A stretch of 6,877 nt of DNA from Bacteroidaceae bacterium (GCA_017472905.1 JAFUNW010000316.1:1-6877), one strand, 5' to 3'; positions 1 to 6,243 are shown, numbered from the stretch's first letter. Notes: generated by a model from the letters alone, not told the origin. Translations and numbers: made by a program.

Positions 1-936
1 CATTCGAGTGATGACGTAATCATTGTATCGAGTGTATAAATCTAGTTCTTCTTGTTCATATATAGGTTCATCATTTTCTATTCCTTTTACATATTTTTCT
101 ATGGACGCAATATTCCACTGCCGACTTTCTTTGTTGTAGGAATGTGCTGCTGCTCCACAGCCGAGATAGGGGATACCTTGCCAATAGCTACTATTGTGGC
201 GTGAATGCATACCGGGCTTGCAGAAATTGGATATTTCGTAATGCTCGAATCCATATTCTTGCATTTTTTCTATCAATGTGGAGTAGAGAAGCAGGCTTGT
301 TTCTTCGTCTAAGTCTTGAATAACCTTTTGTTTGCGAAGCGCCCATAAATGGGTTCCTTCTTCATAAGTCAAATGATAGGCAGAAAGATGTTGTATGTTT
401 AAATTAATGGCTTGTTCTATATCTTTTTCCCATTCTGTAAGGTTTTGGTCGGGCCATCCATAAATAAGGTCTATACTTATATTTTCAAATCCTTCATTTT
501 GGCAATTCTTAATCGCTTCAAATGCTTGTGTTGCAGTATGTCTTCGTTTAGAAAATACGAGGCGCTCTTCTTGAAACGTTTGTATACCTATGCTCAATCG
601 GTTTATTGGTAAAGAACGAAGCATTTTGATATAGGAAATTGTTAAATCATCAGGATTGGCTTCAATGGTTATTTCAGCATGCTCGTTTACCTTATATATA
701 TTATATATAGTAGCGAAAATCTTGTTAAGTTGTTTGTTATTTAATAACGATGGAGTTCCTCCTCCGATGTAAATGGTGTCTACTGTGTCTTCTTTCATGT
801 AATGATTGCGAATGTCTAGTTCTTTACACAAAGCATTGATATAAGTATTAGTCCAATGCGTTTGTGTAGAGGAATAGAAGTCGCAATATGAACAACGACT
901 CGTACAAAAAGGTATATGAAGGTAGATCCCTGCCAT
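1..936 (-). CDS. hemW: HemW-like radical-SAM protein, C-terminus cut by window edge
   Basis: The minus-strand frame is open from an ATG at 936 down to base 1, giving 312 residues and no stop, so the C-terminus lies outside the window. HemW is about 375-380 residues in E. coli, so roughly 65 are missing. Visible in order: radical-SAM cluster motif CTSRCSYCDF with C11, C15 and C18 as CxxxCxxC ligands; glycine motif GGGTPS (58-63); EANPDDL (93-98 region); RLSIGIQTF (113-121); DLIYGWP (156-162); YEISNF (233-238); and HNSSYW (247-252), the HNxxYW motif linked to heme binding in HemW. The residue after CxxxCxxC-D is Phe, where true coproporphyrinogen dehydrogenase HemN has a fourth Cys. That favours HemW, a heme chaperone/trafficking protein, over HemN. 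Many databases still label such proteins oxygen-independent coproporphyrinogen oxidase. The start is chosen because MAGIYLHIPF is the family's usual N-terminus. The gene is transcribed divergently from fusA2. Confidence 0.93.
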   Translation of the reverse strand, partial: MAGIYLHIPFCTSRCSYCDFYSSTQTHWTNTYINALCKELDIRNHYMKEDTVDTIYIGGGTPSLLNNKQLNKIFATIYNIYKVNEHAEITIEANPDDLTISYIKMLRSLPINRLSIGIQTFQEERLVFSKRRHTATQAFEAIKNCQNEGFENISIDLIYGWPDQNLTEWEKDIEQAINLNIQHLSAYHLTYEEGTHLWALRKQKVIQDLDEETSLLLYSTLIEKMQEYGFEHYEISNFCKPGMHSRHNSSYWQGIPYLGCGAAAHSYNKESRQWNIASIEKYVKGIENDEPIYEQEELDLYTRYNDYVITRM

Positions 937-950
937 AAATAAATTTAAAA

Positions 951-963
951 TTTGCATTGCAAA
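951..963. promoter_or_regulatory. 13-bp perfect palindrome over the hemW -7 box and start site
   Basis: The plus strand reads TTTGCATTGCAAA, that is TTTGCA, one central base, TGCAAA. It overlaps the last bases of the hemW -7 box and the expected transcription start, the usual place for a repressor operator. Part of the match is expected by chance, because Bacteroidetes promoters often continue TTTGCA after the -7 box. The operator role is inference only. Confidence 0.35.
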
Positions 964-967
964 GGTA
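960..967 (-). promoter_or_regulatory. Candidate -7 box of hemW
   Basis: Read on the minus strand this is TACCTTTG, an exact fit to the Bacteroidetes -7 consensus TAnnTTTG. It lies 23 bases before the hemW start codon, implying a leader of roughly 15-18 bases. I see no clear TTTG -33 box at the usual spacing, so the promoter may be weak or need an activator. Confidence 0.55.
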
Positions 968-1051
968 TACAAAAAGTTGTTAACTTGTTGTTTTTTAAAG
1001 AAAAAAGTAACTTAACTGCTATAAAACATAGTTTTGAAACATTGAAAGTTT

Positions 1052-1082
1052 TTTGTCTGTTAATTCTTTATTTTATAATTTG
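1052..1082 (+). promoter_or_regulatory. Candidate vegetative promoter of fusA2
   Basis: A TTTG at 1052-1055 could serve as the -33 element, and TATAATTTG at 1074-1082 resembles the -7 element (TAnnTTTG, here with one base fewer between TA and TTTG). Spacing between the two is about 18-20 bases, as expected. Transcription from here would start near 1089 and give a leader of about 68 bases beginning at the 1090-1111 palindrome. A weaker alternative -7 box, TATTCATG at 1129-1136, lies closer to the gene. Confidence 0.45.
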
Positions 1083-1089
1083 CGCCCTG

Positions 1090-1111
1090 TTTTGCATGAA
1101 ATGATGCAAAA
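1090..1111. promoter_or_regulatory. 22-bp CRP-shaped palindrome upstream of fusA2
   Basis: Perfect 8-bp arms TTTTGCAT and ATGCAAAA are separated by six bases. This is the same geometry (22 bp, N6 centre) as binding sites of CRP/FNR-family regulators, although the half-site differs from E. coli TGTGA. The centre at about 1100.5 is 42 bases before a start near 1142-1143 that would follow the weak -7-like TATTCATG at 1129-1136, which is the class II activator position. Known: Bacteroides fusA2 is activated by Cur, a CRP-like protein. Inferred: this may be that site. If transcription instead starts near 1089, the element would form a 5'-end hairpin in the mRNA or act as a repressor site. Confidence 0.45.
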
Positions 1112-1156
1112 GTAGTGTTTTTTAAGAGTATTCATGAATTTAATAATAGTAGAATT

Positions 1157-3316
1157 ATGAAAGTATATCAAACAAACGAAATTAAGAACATTGCTCTTTT
1201 GGGTAATGATGGATCAGGTAAAACCACTCTCACTGAGGCTTTGCTTTATGAGAGTGGTATTATAAAACGGCGTGGTAGGATTACAGCCAAAAATACGGTA
1301 AGTGATTATTTCCCTGTTGAGCAGGAGTATGGATATTCTGTCTTTTCAACTGTTTATCATGTAGAATGGAATGGTAAGAAATTGAATATCATAGATTGTC
1401 CGGGAAGTGATGACTTCGTTGGTGCTGCAATGACGGCATTAAATGTGACGGATACAGCAATTTTGCTGTTGAATGGTCAATATGGTGTAGAAGTAGGTAC
1501 ACAGAATCATTTCCGTTATACTGAGAAATTGGGTAAACCGGTTATCTTCTTGGTGAACCAGTTGGATAATGAGAAATGTGATTATGACAATGTATTGGAA
1601 CAACTTCAGACAATTTATGGTTCCAAAGTTGTGCCTGTACAATATCCATTGGAAACGGGACCTAATTTCAATGCTGTAATTGACGTGCTGTTGATGAAGA
1701 AATATTCTTGGGGACCGGAAGGTGGTGCGCCTACTATTTCAGAAATCCCGGCAGAAGAGATGGAGAAAGCTCAAGAGTTGCATAAAGCTTTGGTTGAAGC
1801 TGCGGCAGAACACGATGAAGGTCTGATGGAAAAATTCTTTGAGCAAGATACACTTACAGAGGATGAGATGCGTGAAGGTATTCGTAAGGGATTGGCTTCA
1901 CGTGGTATGTTCCCTGTTTTCTGTGTATGTGCCGGAAAAGATATGGGTGTTCGCCGTTTGATGGAGTTTTTAGGCAATGTTGTTCCTTTTGTAGATGAAA
2001 TGCCTAAGGTGTTTAATACTCGTGGTGCAGAAATTGTTCCGGATTCTAATGGACCAACTTCTCTCTATTTCTTTAAAACAGCAGTTGAACCCCATATTGG
2101 TGATGTCCAATATTTTAAAGTGATGAGTGGCGCAGTACACGAAGGCGATGACTTGTCTAATGCAGATCGAGGTTCTAAGGAACGCATGGCTCAGTTGTAT
2201 GTTTGTGCAGGTGCAAACCGAATTAAAGTAGAGGAATTGCGTGCAGGAGATATTGGTTGTACTGTTAAGCTGAAAGATGTGAAAACAGGTAACACCTTGA
2301 ATGGAAAGGATTGTGATAATCGGTTTAATTTTATCAAATATCCTAATCCGAAATATTCACGTGCTATTAAAGCTGTGAATGAATGTGAAACAGAAAAGAT
2401 GATGGCTGCGCTTAGCCGCATGCGCGAGGAAGATCCGACATGGGTAGTTGAGCAATCTAAAGAATTGCGTCAAGTGATTGTTCATGGACAAGGAGAATTC
2501 CATTTGCGCACATTGAAGTGGCGTATGGAGAATAACGAAAAAATTCAGATTCGTTATGAAGAACCGAAGATTCCTTATCGTGAAACGATTACCAAAGCTG
2601 CTCGTGCAGATTATCGCCATAAGAAGCAATCGGGAGGTGCCGGCCAATTTGGTGAAGTTCACCTTATCGTAGAACCGTATTACGAAGGTATGCCTGCTCC
2701 CGATACTTATAAGTTTAATGGGCAGGAATATAAAATTAACGTTAAGGGAACAGAAGAAGTTCAATTGGAATGGGGAGGCAAATTGGTCTTTGTGAACAGT
2801 ATTGTCGGAGGTTCTATTGATGCTCGTTTTATGCCGGCTATATTAAAAGGTGTAATGAGTCGTATGGAGCAAGGTCCATTGACCGGTTCTTATGCTCGTG
2901 ATGTTCGGGTTATTGTGTATGATGGTAAGATGCACCCGGTTGATTCAAACGAACTTTCATTCATGTTGGCAGGTCGTAATGCTTTTAGTGAAGCATTTAA
3001 GAACGCAGGTCCTAAGATTCTGGAACCGATATACGATGTAGAAGTGTTTGTTCCCTCAGATAAAATGGGTGATGTCATGGGTGATTTACAAGGACGTCGT
3101 GCCATGATTATGGGCATGAGTAGTGAAAACGGTTATGAGAAATTGATTGCACGAGTTCCGTTGAAAGAAATGTCGTCTTATTCTACCGCGTTAAGTTCTC
3201 TAACAGGTGGACGTGCATCGTTTATCATGAAGTTTGCTAGTTATGAACTTGTTCCATCAGATGTCCAGGATAAATTAATGAAAGAATTCGAAGCTAAGCA
3301 AGGAAATGAAGAGTAA
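1157..3316 (+). CDS. fusA2: EF-G2: elongation factor G paralogue with degenerate GTPase motifs
   Basis: A 719-residue protein of normal EF-G length with all five domains. The G domain (about 1-285) has a P-loop at 16-23 (GNDGSGKT), but switch I reads EYGYSVFST where EF-G has ERGITIT (Ser61 in place of the invariant Thr), switch II is DCPGSDDF (80-87) with Ser84 in place of the catalytic His of DTPGH, and the NKxD motif is NQLD (134-137). Domains II-V look intact: QGEFHL (445-450), QSGGAGQFGE (491-500), domain IV tip HPVDSNEL (593-600), and domain V DLQGRRAMIMG (643-653) with SLTGGRASF (681-689). This fits Bacteroides EF-G2, reported to promote ribosomal translocation without GTP hydrolysis and to matter for gut colonisation and carbon limitation. 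The start at 1157 gives MKVYQTNEIKN, the expected N-terminus just before the G domain. An in-frame ATG at 1115 would add 14 unrelated residues and overlap the upstream palindrome region. It is followed by its own terminator. The symbol rests on motif and synteny recall, not a search. Confidence 0.9.
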   Translation: MKVYQTNEIKNIALLGNDGSGKTTLTEALLYESGIIKRRGRITAKNTVSDYFPVEQEYGYSVFSTVYHVEWNGKKLNIIDCPGSDDFVGAAMTALNVTDTAILLLNGQYGVEVGTQNHFRYTEKLGKPVIFLVNQLDNEKCDYDNVLEQLQTIYGSKVVPVQYPLETGPNFNAVIDVLLMKKYSWGPEGGAPTISEIPAEEMEKAQELHKALVEAAAEHDEGLMEKFFEQDTLTEDEMREGIRKGLASRGMFPVFCVCAGKDMGVRRLMEFLGNVVPFVDEMPKVFNTRGAEIVPDSNGPTSLYFFKTAVEPHIGDVQYFKVMSGAVHEGDDLSNADRGSKERMAQLYVCAGANRIKVEELRAGDIGCTVKLKDVKTGNTLNGKDCDNRFNFIKYPNPKYSRAIKAVNECETEKMMAALSRMREEDPTWVVEQSKELRQVIVHGQGEFHLRTLKWRMENNEKIQIRYEEPKIPYRETITKAARADYRHKKQSGGAGQFGEVHLIVEPYYEGMPAPDTYKFNGQEYKINVKGTEEVQLEWGGKLVFVNSIVGGSIDARFMPAILKGVMSRMEQGPLTGSYARDVRVIVYDGKMHPVDSNELSFMLAGRNAFSEAFKNAGPKILEPIYDVEVFVPSDKMGDVMGDLQGRRAMIMGMSSENGYEKLIARVPLKEMSSYSTALSSLTGGRASFIMKFASYELVPSDVQDKLMKEFEAKQGNEE

Positions 3317-3340
3317 CGATTAATACTTGCATTCTTTTTT

Positions 3341-3368
3341 AAAGCCGGTTCTCAGGAATCGGCTTTTT
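3341..3368 (+). terminator. Intrinsic terminator of fusA2
   Basis: An 11-bp stem (arms 3341-3351 and 3356-3366, one G-U pair, AAAGCCG matched with CGGCTTT at the base) closes a TCAG tetraloop and runs into a T-tract. It begins 24 bases after the stop codon, so fusA2 is probably transcribed separately from rprX-rprY, allowing for some read-through because the U-tail beyond the stem is short. Confidence 0.8.
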
Positions 3369-3396
3369 AATTGGTCTCCTTTCAACTCTTTTTTTT

Positions 3397-3418
3397 ACCT
3401 TATTATATAATAATAGGT
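3397..3418. repeat. AT-only palindrome in the fusA2-rprX spacer
   Basis: A 14-bp perfect palindrome (TTATTAT followed by ATAATAA, 3400-3413) is flanked by ACC on the left and GGT on the right, two bases out of register. It could form a weak cruciform or hairpin, but has no T-tract and no obvious partner. In such AT-rich spacer DNA it may be chance. Confidence 0.25.
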
Positions 3419-3501
3419 GTATAAAACTCAATTAACAGACTAATTGTAGCTAGAATACAACAAATAAGTCCACTTTTTCACACTCTCTATTAATTTTATA
3501 T

Positions 3502-3509
3502 TATTTTTG
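3502..3509 (+). promoter_or_regulatory. Candidate distal promoter (P1) of rprXY, -7 box
   Basis: TATTTTTG matches TAnnTTTG exactly. Only a partial -33-like TTTTTCA lies upstream (3474-3480). Starting here would give a leader of about 150 bases carrying two tiny ORFs (9 codons from 3548, 24 codons from 3580), neither with other coding support. Confidence 0.4.
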
Positions 3510-3597
3510 CAAACAAAGAGGTGTGTTAATCTGTTTAAGTTGTCGTAATGCTAATCTTAATAAAGATATTCGGTTAATTATGAGAAATAAGGAATTA

Positions 3598-3638
3598 AAA
3601 CTTGTTAATACTGTAGGCCGTAAAACGGAAACAAGTTT
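3598..3638. promoter_or_regulatory. Nested inverted repeat before the proximal rprXY -7 box
   Basis: Outer arms are AAACTTGTT (3598-3606) and AACAAGTTT (3630-3638), a perfect 9-bp match. Inside them lies CCGT-AAA-ACGG (3618-3628). The right outer arm ends on the first base of the -7 box at 3638-3645, and the inner dyad covers the place where a -33 box would be, where no TTTG is seen. This suggests an operator or activator site controlling rprXY, possibly autoregulatory. In RNA from P1 it could also fold as a hairpin. Confidence 0.4.
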
Positions 3639-3645
3639 ATATTTG
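3638..3645 (+). promoter_or_regulatory. Candidate proximal promoter (P2) of rprXY, -7 box
   Basis: TATATTTG matches the Bacteroidetes -7 consensus exactly and is followed by CAGG. Transcription would begin near 3652, leaving a leader of about 19 bases before the rprX start at 3671. No TTTG -33 box is present. The position is taken by the nested inverted repeat, so activity may depend on a regulator. Confidence 0.55.
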
Positions 3646-3670
3646 CAGGCATAAAACGTTTAATGTTCGC

Positions 3671-5230
3671 ATGAAGAAGTCAACGATTTGGATATTAGGA
3701 ATAGTAATGGGTGTCTCATTTCTTTGTTTGCTCTACCTACAAGTGAGCTACATTGAGGAGATGGCAAAGATGCGCAAGGAACAGTTTGATGAATCTGTTA
3801 CTCGCAGTCTTACCAAGGCTGCTCGCAATTTAGAGTTGGATGAGACCTATCGTTTCTTGCAGAAAGATGTAGAGCGAACTATTGCTATGGGAGATACCAT
3901 CAGTTTGGAGAATTTAAAAGATTCTTTACCGCAGAAGCAAATAGATGTTATAAAGTATAAGGGTAGTTATCATTCGTACGATGGTATATCAATGTTCCGG
4001 ATGCGAATGGCTATAACCAGTCCATCGTTAACTCCTAAAGTTGTTATTTCAAAGAATCATCATCCGAATTCTTTTTCCCAGAGTTTACAGTTGCAGCGTG
4101 AGATTATCAAGAATAAGTATGTGTATCAACGGAATTTGCTTGAAGAAGCTGTCTATACCATGATGCGTACGGTCAGCAATAAGCCGTTGGAACATCGTAT
4201 CGATTTTGGTAAGTTAGGGGGAGACTTGAAATCAGAATTATTGGATAATGGAATTGATATACCGTTTCATTTTACTGTTTCTACCGGTTATGGTCGTGAG
4301 GTATATCGTTGTTCTGACTACGAAGAGGCAGGGGAGGAAAACTCCTATATACGAGAGTTGTTCCCTGAAGACCCACCGGCTAAGATGGGTATTTTGAAGG
4401 TTCACTTCCCCACGATGGATGATTATATTTTCAGTTCTGTGAAATTTATGATTCCGGCTCTGATATTTACAGTTGTTTTGCTTGTGACTTTTATATTTAC
4501 GATTGTGGTTATTTTCCGGCAAAAGAAACTTACTGAGATAAAAAACGATTTTATCAATAATATGACTCATGAGTTTAAAACTCCGATTTCTACAATTTCG
4601 TTGGCTGCTCAGATGTTAAAAGATTCGACTGTGGCGAAGTCTCCTCAAATGTTTCAGCATATATCAGGTGTTATAAACGATGAAACCAAACGCTTGCGTT
4701 TCCAAGTAGAAAAGGTGTTGCAAATGTCTATGTTTGAACGGCAAAAAGCAACCTTGAAGATGAAAGAGGTAAATGCCAATGAGTTGATTAGTGGAGTAAT
4801 AAATACTTTCGCTTTGAAAGTAGAGAAATACAATGGGAAAATAACGTCTAGCTTAGATGCTGAAGATCCTCTGATTTTTGTGGATGAAATGCATTTTACG
4901 AATGTGATATTCAACTTGATGGATAATGCTGTAAAATACAAACGTCCGGATGAAGATTTATTACTTGACCTTAGAACGTGGAATGAGTCGGATAAACTAT
5001 TTATTTCCATTCAAGATAACGGAATTGGTATAAAGAAAGAAGATTTGAAAAAGATATTCGATAAATTCTATCGGGTACATACCGGAAACCTACACGATGT
5101 AAAAGGTTTCGGATTGGGCTTGGCTTATGTAAAGAAAATAATTCATGATTTGAAAGGTACGATACGTGCCGAAAGTGAGCTGGGTGTAGGAACGAAATTT
5201 ATAATTGTATTACCTTTATTAAATAATTAA
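3671..5230 (+). CDS. rprX: RprX, sensor histidine kinase
   Basis: A 519-residue inner-membrane sensor kinase. A short basic N-terminus (MKKS) leads into a first membrane helix (about 5-25), then a periplasmic region of some 230 residues (about 26-256) with no sensor fold I recognise, then a second helix (about 258-282). The cytoplasmic core follows directly, without an evident HAMP domain: dimerisation/phosphoacceptor motif FINNMTHEFKTPIS with His300; N-box NLMDNAVKY (415-423); G1 DNGIG (449-453); F-box KIFDKFYR (461-468); G2 GFGLGLAY (479-486); G3 GVGTKF (505-510). All catalytic motifs look intact. Length and partner match RprX of B. fragilis, first found through an effect on porin expression in E. 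coli; the natural signal is unknown. It is followed after four bases by rprY, its cognate regulator. A three-codon ORF (start 3663) ends inside the rprX start as ATGA, which might couple translation. Confidence 0.94.
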   Translation: MKKSTIWILGIVMGVSFLCLLYLQVSYIEEMAKMRKEQFDESVTRSLTKAARNLELDETYRFLQKDVERTIAMGDTISLENLKDSLPQKQIDVIKYKGSYHSYDGISMFRMRMAITSPSLTPKVVISKNHHPNSFSQSLQLQREIIKNKYVYQRNLLEEAVYTMMRTVSNKPLEHRIDFGKLGGDLKSELLDNGIDIPFHFTVSTGYGREVYRCSDYEEAGEENSYIRELFPEDPPAKMGILKVHFPTMDDYIFSSVKFMIPALIFTVVLLVTFIFTIVVIFRQKKLTEIKNDFINNMTHEFKTPISTISLAAQMLKDSTVAKSPQMFQHISGVINDETKRLRFQVEKVLQMSMFERQKATLKMKEVNANELISGVINTFALKVEKYNGKITSSLDAEDPLIFVDEMHFTNVIFNLMDNAVKYKRPDEDLLLDLRTWNESDKLFISIQDNGIGIKKEDLKKIFDKFYRVHTGNLHDVKGFGLGLAYVKKIIHDLKGTIRAESELGVGTKFIIVLPLLNN

Positions 5231-5234
5231 CGAG

Positions 5235-5936
5235 ATGGATGATAAGTTAAGACTTTTGTTATGCGAAGATGATGAGAATCTTGGCATGCTTTTAAGAGAG
5301 TATTTGCAAGCTAAGGGTTATACGGCTGAGTTGTGCCCTGATGGTGAAGCTGGTTATAAGGCTTTCTTGAAGAATAAGTTTGATTTGTGTGTGCTTGATG
5401 TGATGATGCCTAAAAAAGATGGATTCACATTAGCTCAGGAGATTCGTGCAGCTAATGCAGAAATTCCTATTATATTCCTTACAGCGAAGACTTTGAAAGA
5501 AGATATATTGGAAGGATTTAAGATTGGGGCAGATGATTACATTACGAAGCCGTTTAGTATGGAAGAACTGACATTCCGTATTGAAGCCATTCTTCGCCGT
5601 GTACGTGGAAAGAAAAACAGAGAAAGCAGTGTTTACAAGATCGGTCGTTTTGTATTTGATACCCAGAAACAAATACTTGCAATAGATGGTAAACAGACGA
5701 AATTGACAACCAAAGAGTCTGAATTGTTAGGCTTGTTGTGTGCACATGCAAATGAAATTTTGCAACGTGATTTTGCGTTAAAGACAATTTGGATAGATGA
5801 TAACTATTTCAATGCTCGTAGTATGGATGTTTATATTACAAAACTTCGCAAGCATTTGAAAGAAGATAGTTCAATTGAAATTATCAATATTCATGGTAAG
5901 GGCTATAAGTTAATAACTCCGGATGCAGAAGTCTGA
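5235..5936 (+). CDS. rprY: RprY, OmpR/PhoB-type response regulator
   Basis: A 233-residue cytoplasmic response regulator. The receiver domain (about 4-120) has the acidic pocket E11-D12-D13, phosphoacceptor Asp55 in LDVMMP, Thr83 in FLTAK, and Lys105 in TKPF. The C-terminal winged-helix DNA-binding domain (about 133-227) shows LTTKESELLGLL, then RSMDVYITKLRKHL as the recognition-helix region, and the wing IHGKGYKL, as in OmpR/PhoB proteins. It lies 4 bases after rprX, so the two are co-transcribed and probably translationally coupled. RprX is its expected phosphodonor. In Porphyromonas gingivalis an RprY homologue acts in oxidative and sodium stress, including on the nqr operon; whether that role holds here is inference. 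The gene ends 17 bases before a strong bidirectional terminator. Confidence 0.95.
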   Translation: MDDKLRLLLCEDDENLGMLLREYLQAKGYTAELCPDGEAGYKAFLKNKFDLCVLDVMMPKKDGFTLAQEIRAANAEIPIIFLTAKTLKEDILEGFKIGADDYITKPFSMEELTFRIEAILRRVRGKKNRESSVYKIGRFVFDTQKQILAIDGKQTKLTTKESELLGLLCAHANEILQRDFALKTIWIDDNYFNARSMDVYITKLRKHLKEDSSIEIINIHGKGYKLITPDAEV

Positions 5937-5953
5937 TTATGAATATCCCTTTA

Positions 5954-5993
5954 AAAAAGAAATCCGCTTGAATATTCAAGCGGATTTCTTTTT
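5954..5993. terminator. Perfect bidirectional terminator between rprY and the 58-aa gene
   Basis: A 40-base perfect palindrome: the A-tract at 5954-5958, then GAAATCCGCTTGAA (5959-5972), TA, TTCAAGCGGATTTC (5975-5988), then the T-tract to 5993. Both strands end in a U-run, with five or six T on each side. It begins 17 bases after the rprY stop and lies 27 bases beyond the stop of the convergent small gene, so it can end both transcripts. Confidence 0.9.
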
Positions 5994-6020
5994 GCATTTC
6001 AAAAATACATTGTACTAGTT

Positions 6021-6197
6021 TTACTCGGTGATATTCTTATTCAAGACAATGTATGCAATAATGCCTACAATAATTAGTCCAACAGATGTAGCCAATAAAG
6101 CATTACTGTTGGTATTACCAGTTGCAAAACATACAAAGAGAATGATTGCTCCGAGTATGGTCAAGATAAGACCTAAATTCTTTAGGAAACTGTTCAT
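6021..6197 (-). CDS. Small two-helix membrane protein, 58 aa, unknown function
   Basis: A complete minus-strand frame from ATG (6197) to TAA (6021). It starts MNSFLKNLGL and is almost wholly hydrophobic: helix 1 at about 6-24, a polar turn ATGNTNSNA (25-33), helix 2 at about 34-52, and a short tail NKNITE. Lys at both ends suggests a hairpin with both termini in the cytoplasm. It is a real gene rather than a shadow: the composition is that of a membrane protein, there is an A-rich Bacteroides-type leader, the stop sits just before a shared terminator, and it falls in otherwise empty space. I recall similar short uncharacterised proteins starting MNxFLKNLGL in Bacteroidales but cannot assign a role. 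It lies downstream of the MarR gene on the same strand with a 140-base gap and a possible promoter of its own. Confidence 0.8.
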   Translation of the reverse strand: MNSFLKNLGLILTILGAIILFVCFATGNTNSNALLATSVGLIIVGIIAYIVLNKNITE

Positions 6198-6235
6198 TTC
6201 TATTTTTATTTTTTAAAGTTTATTTTTTCTTGTTA

Positions 6236-6243
6236 CAAAGGAA
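6236..6243 (-). promoter_or_regulatory. Possible -7 box for the 58-aa membrane gene
   Basis: On the minus strand this reads TTCCTTTG, one mismatch from TAnnTTTG, with a TTTC about 22 bases upstream in place of the -33 TTTG. It lies 38 bases before the start codon. This is a weak match. The gene could instead be read from the MarR promoter. Confidence 0.3.

Noticed and set aside
412..612. 66-codon plus-strand frame
   Set aside because: It is antisense to hemW, whose motifs run through this region.
694..720. TATATA-rich tract inside hemW
   Set aside because: It is explained by Tyr/Ile/Asn/Lys codons of the coding frame in an AT-rich genome.
1115..1156. Upstream in-frame ATG that would extend EF-G2 by 14 residues to 733
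   Set aside because: The added residues are not EF-G-like, the family N-terminus begins at MKVYQTNEIKN, and the longer form would overlap the promoter/operator region.
2357..2764. 135-codon minus-strand frame inside fusA2, plus the other minus-strand frames within fusA2, rprX and rprY
   Set aside because: All lie antisense to conserved coding regions, have no motifs, and look like chance open frames in AT-rich DNA.
3580..3654. 24-codon ORF in the rprX leader
   Set aside because: It spans the proximal promoter and the dyad, has no Shine-Dalgarno sequence and no recognisable peptide signature, so I did not call it a gene.
6028..6216. 62-codon plus-strand frame opposite the small membrane gene
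   Set aside because: It lies opposite a frame with a clear two-helix membrane pattern and has no promoter or sensible composition.
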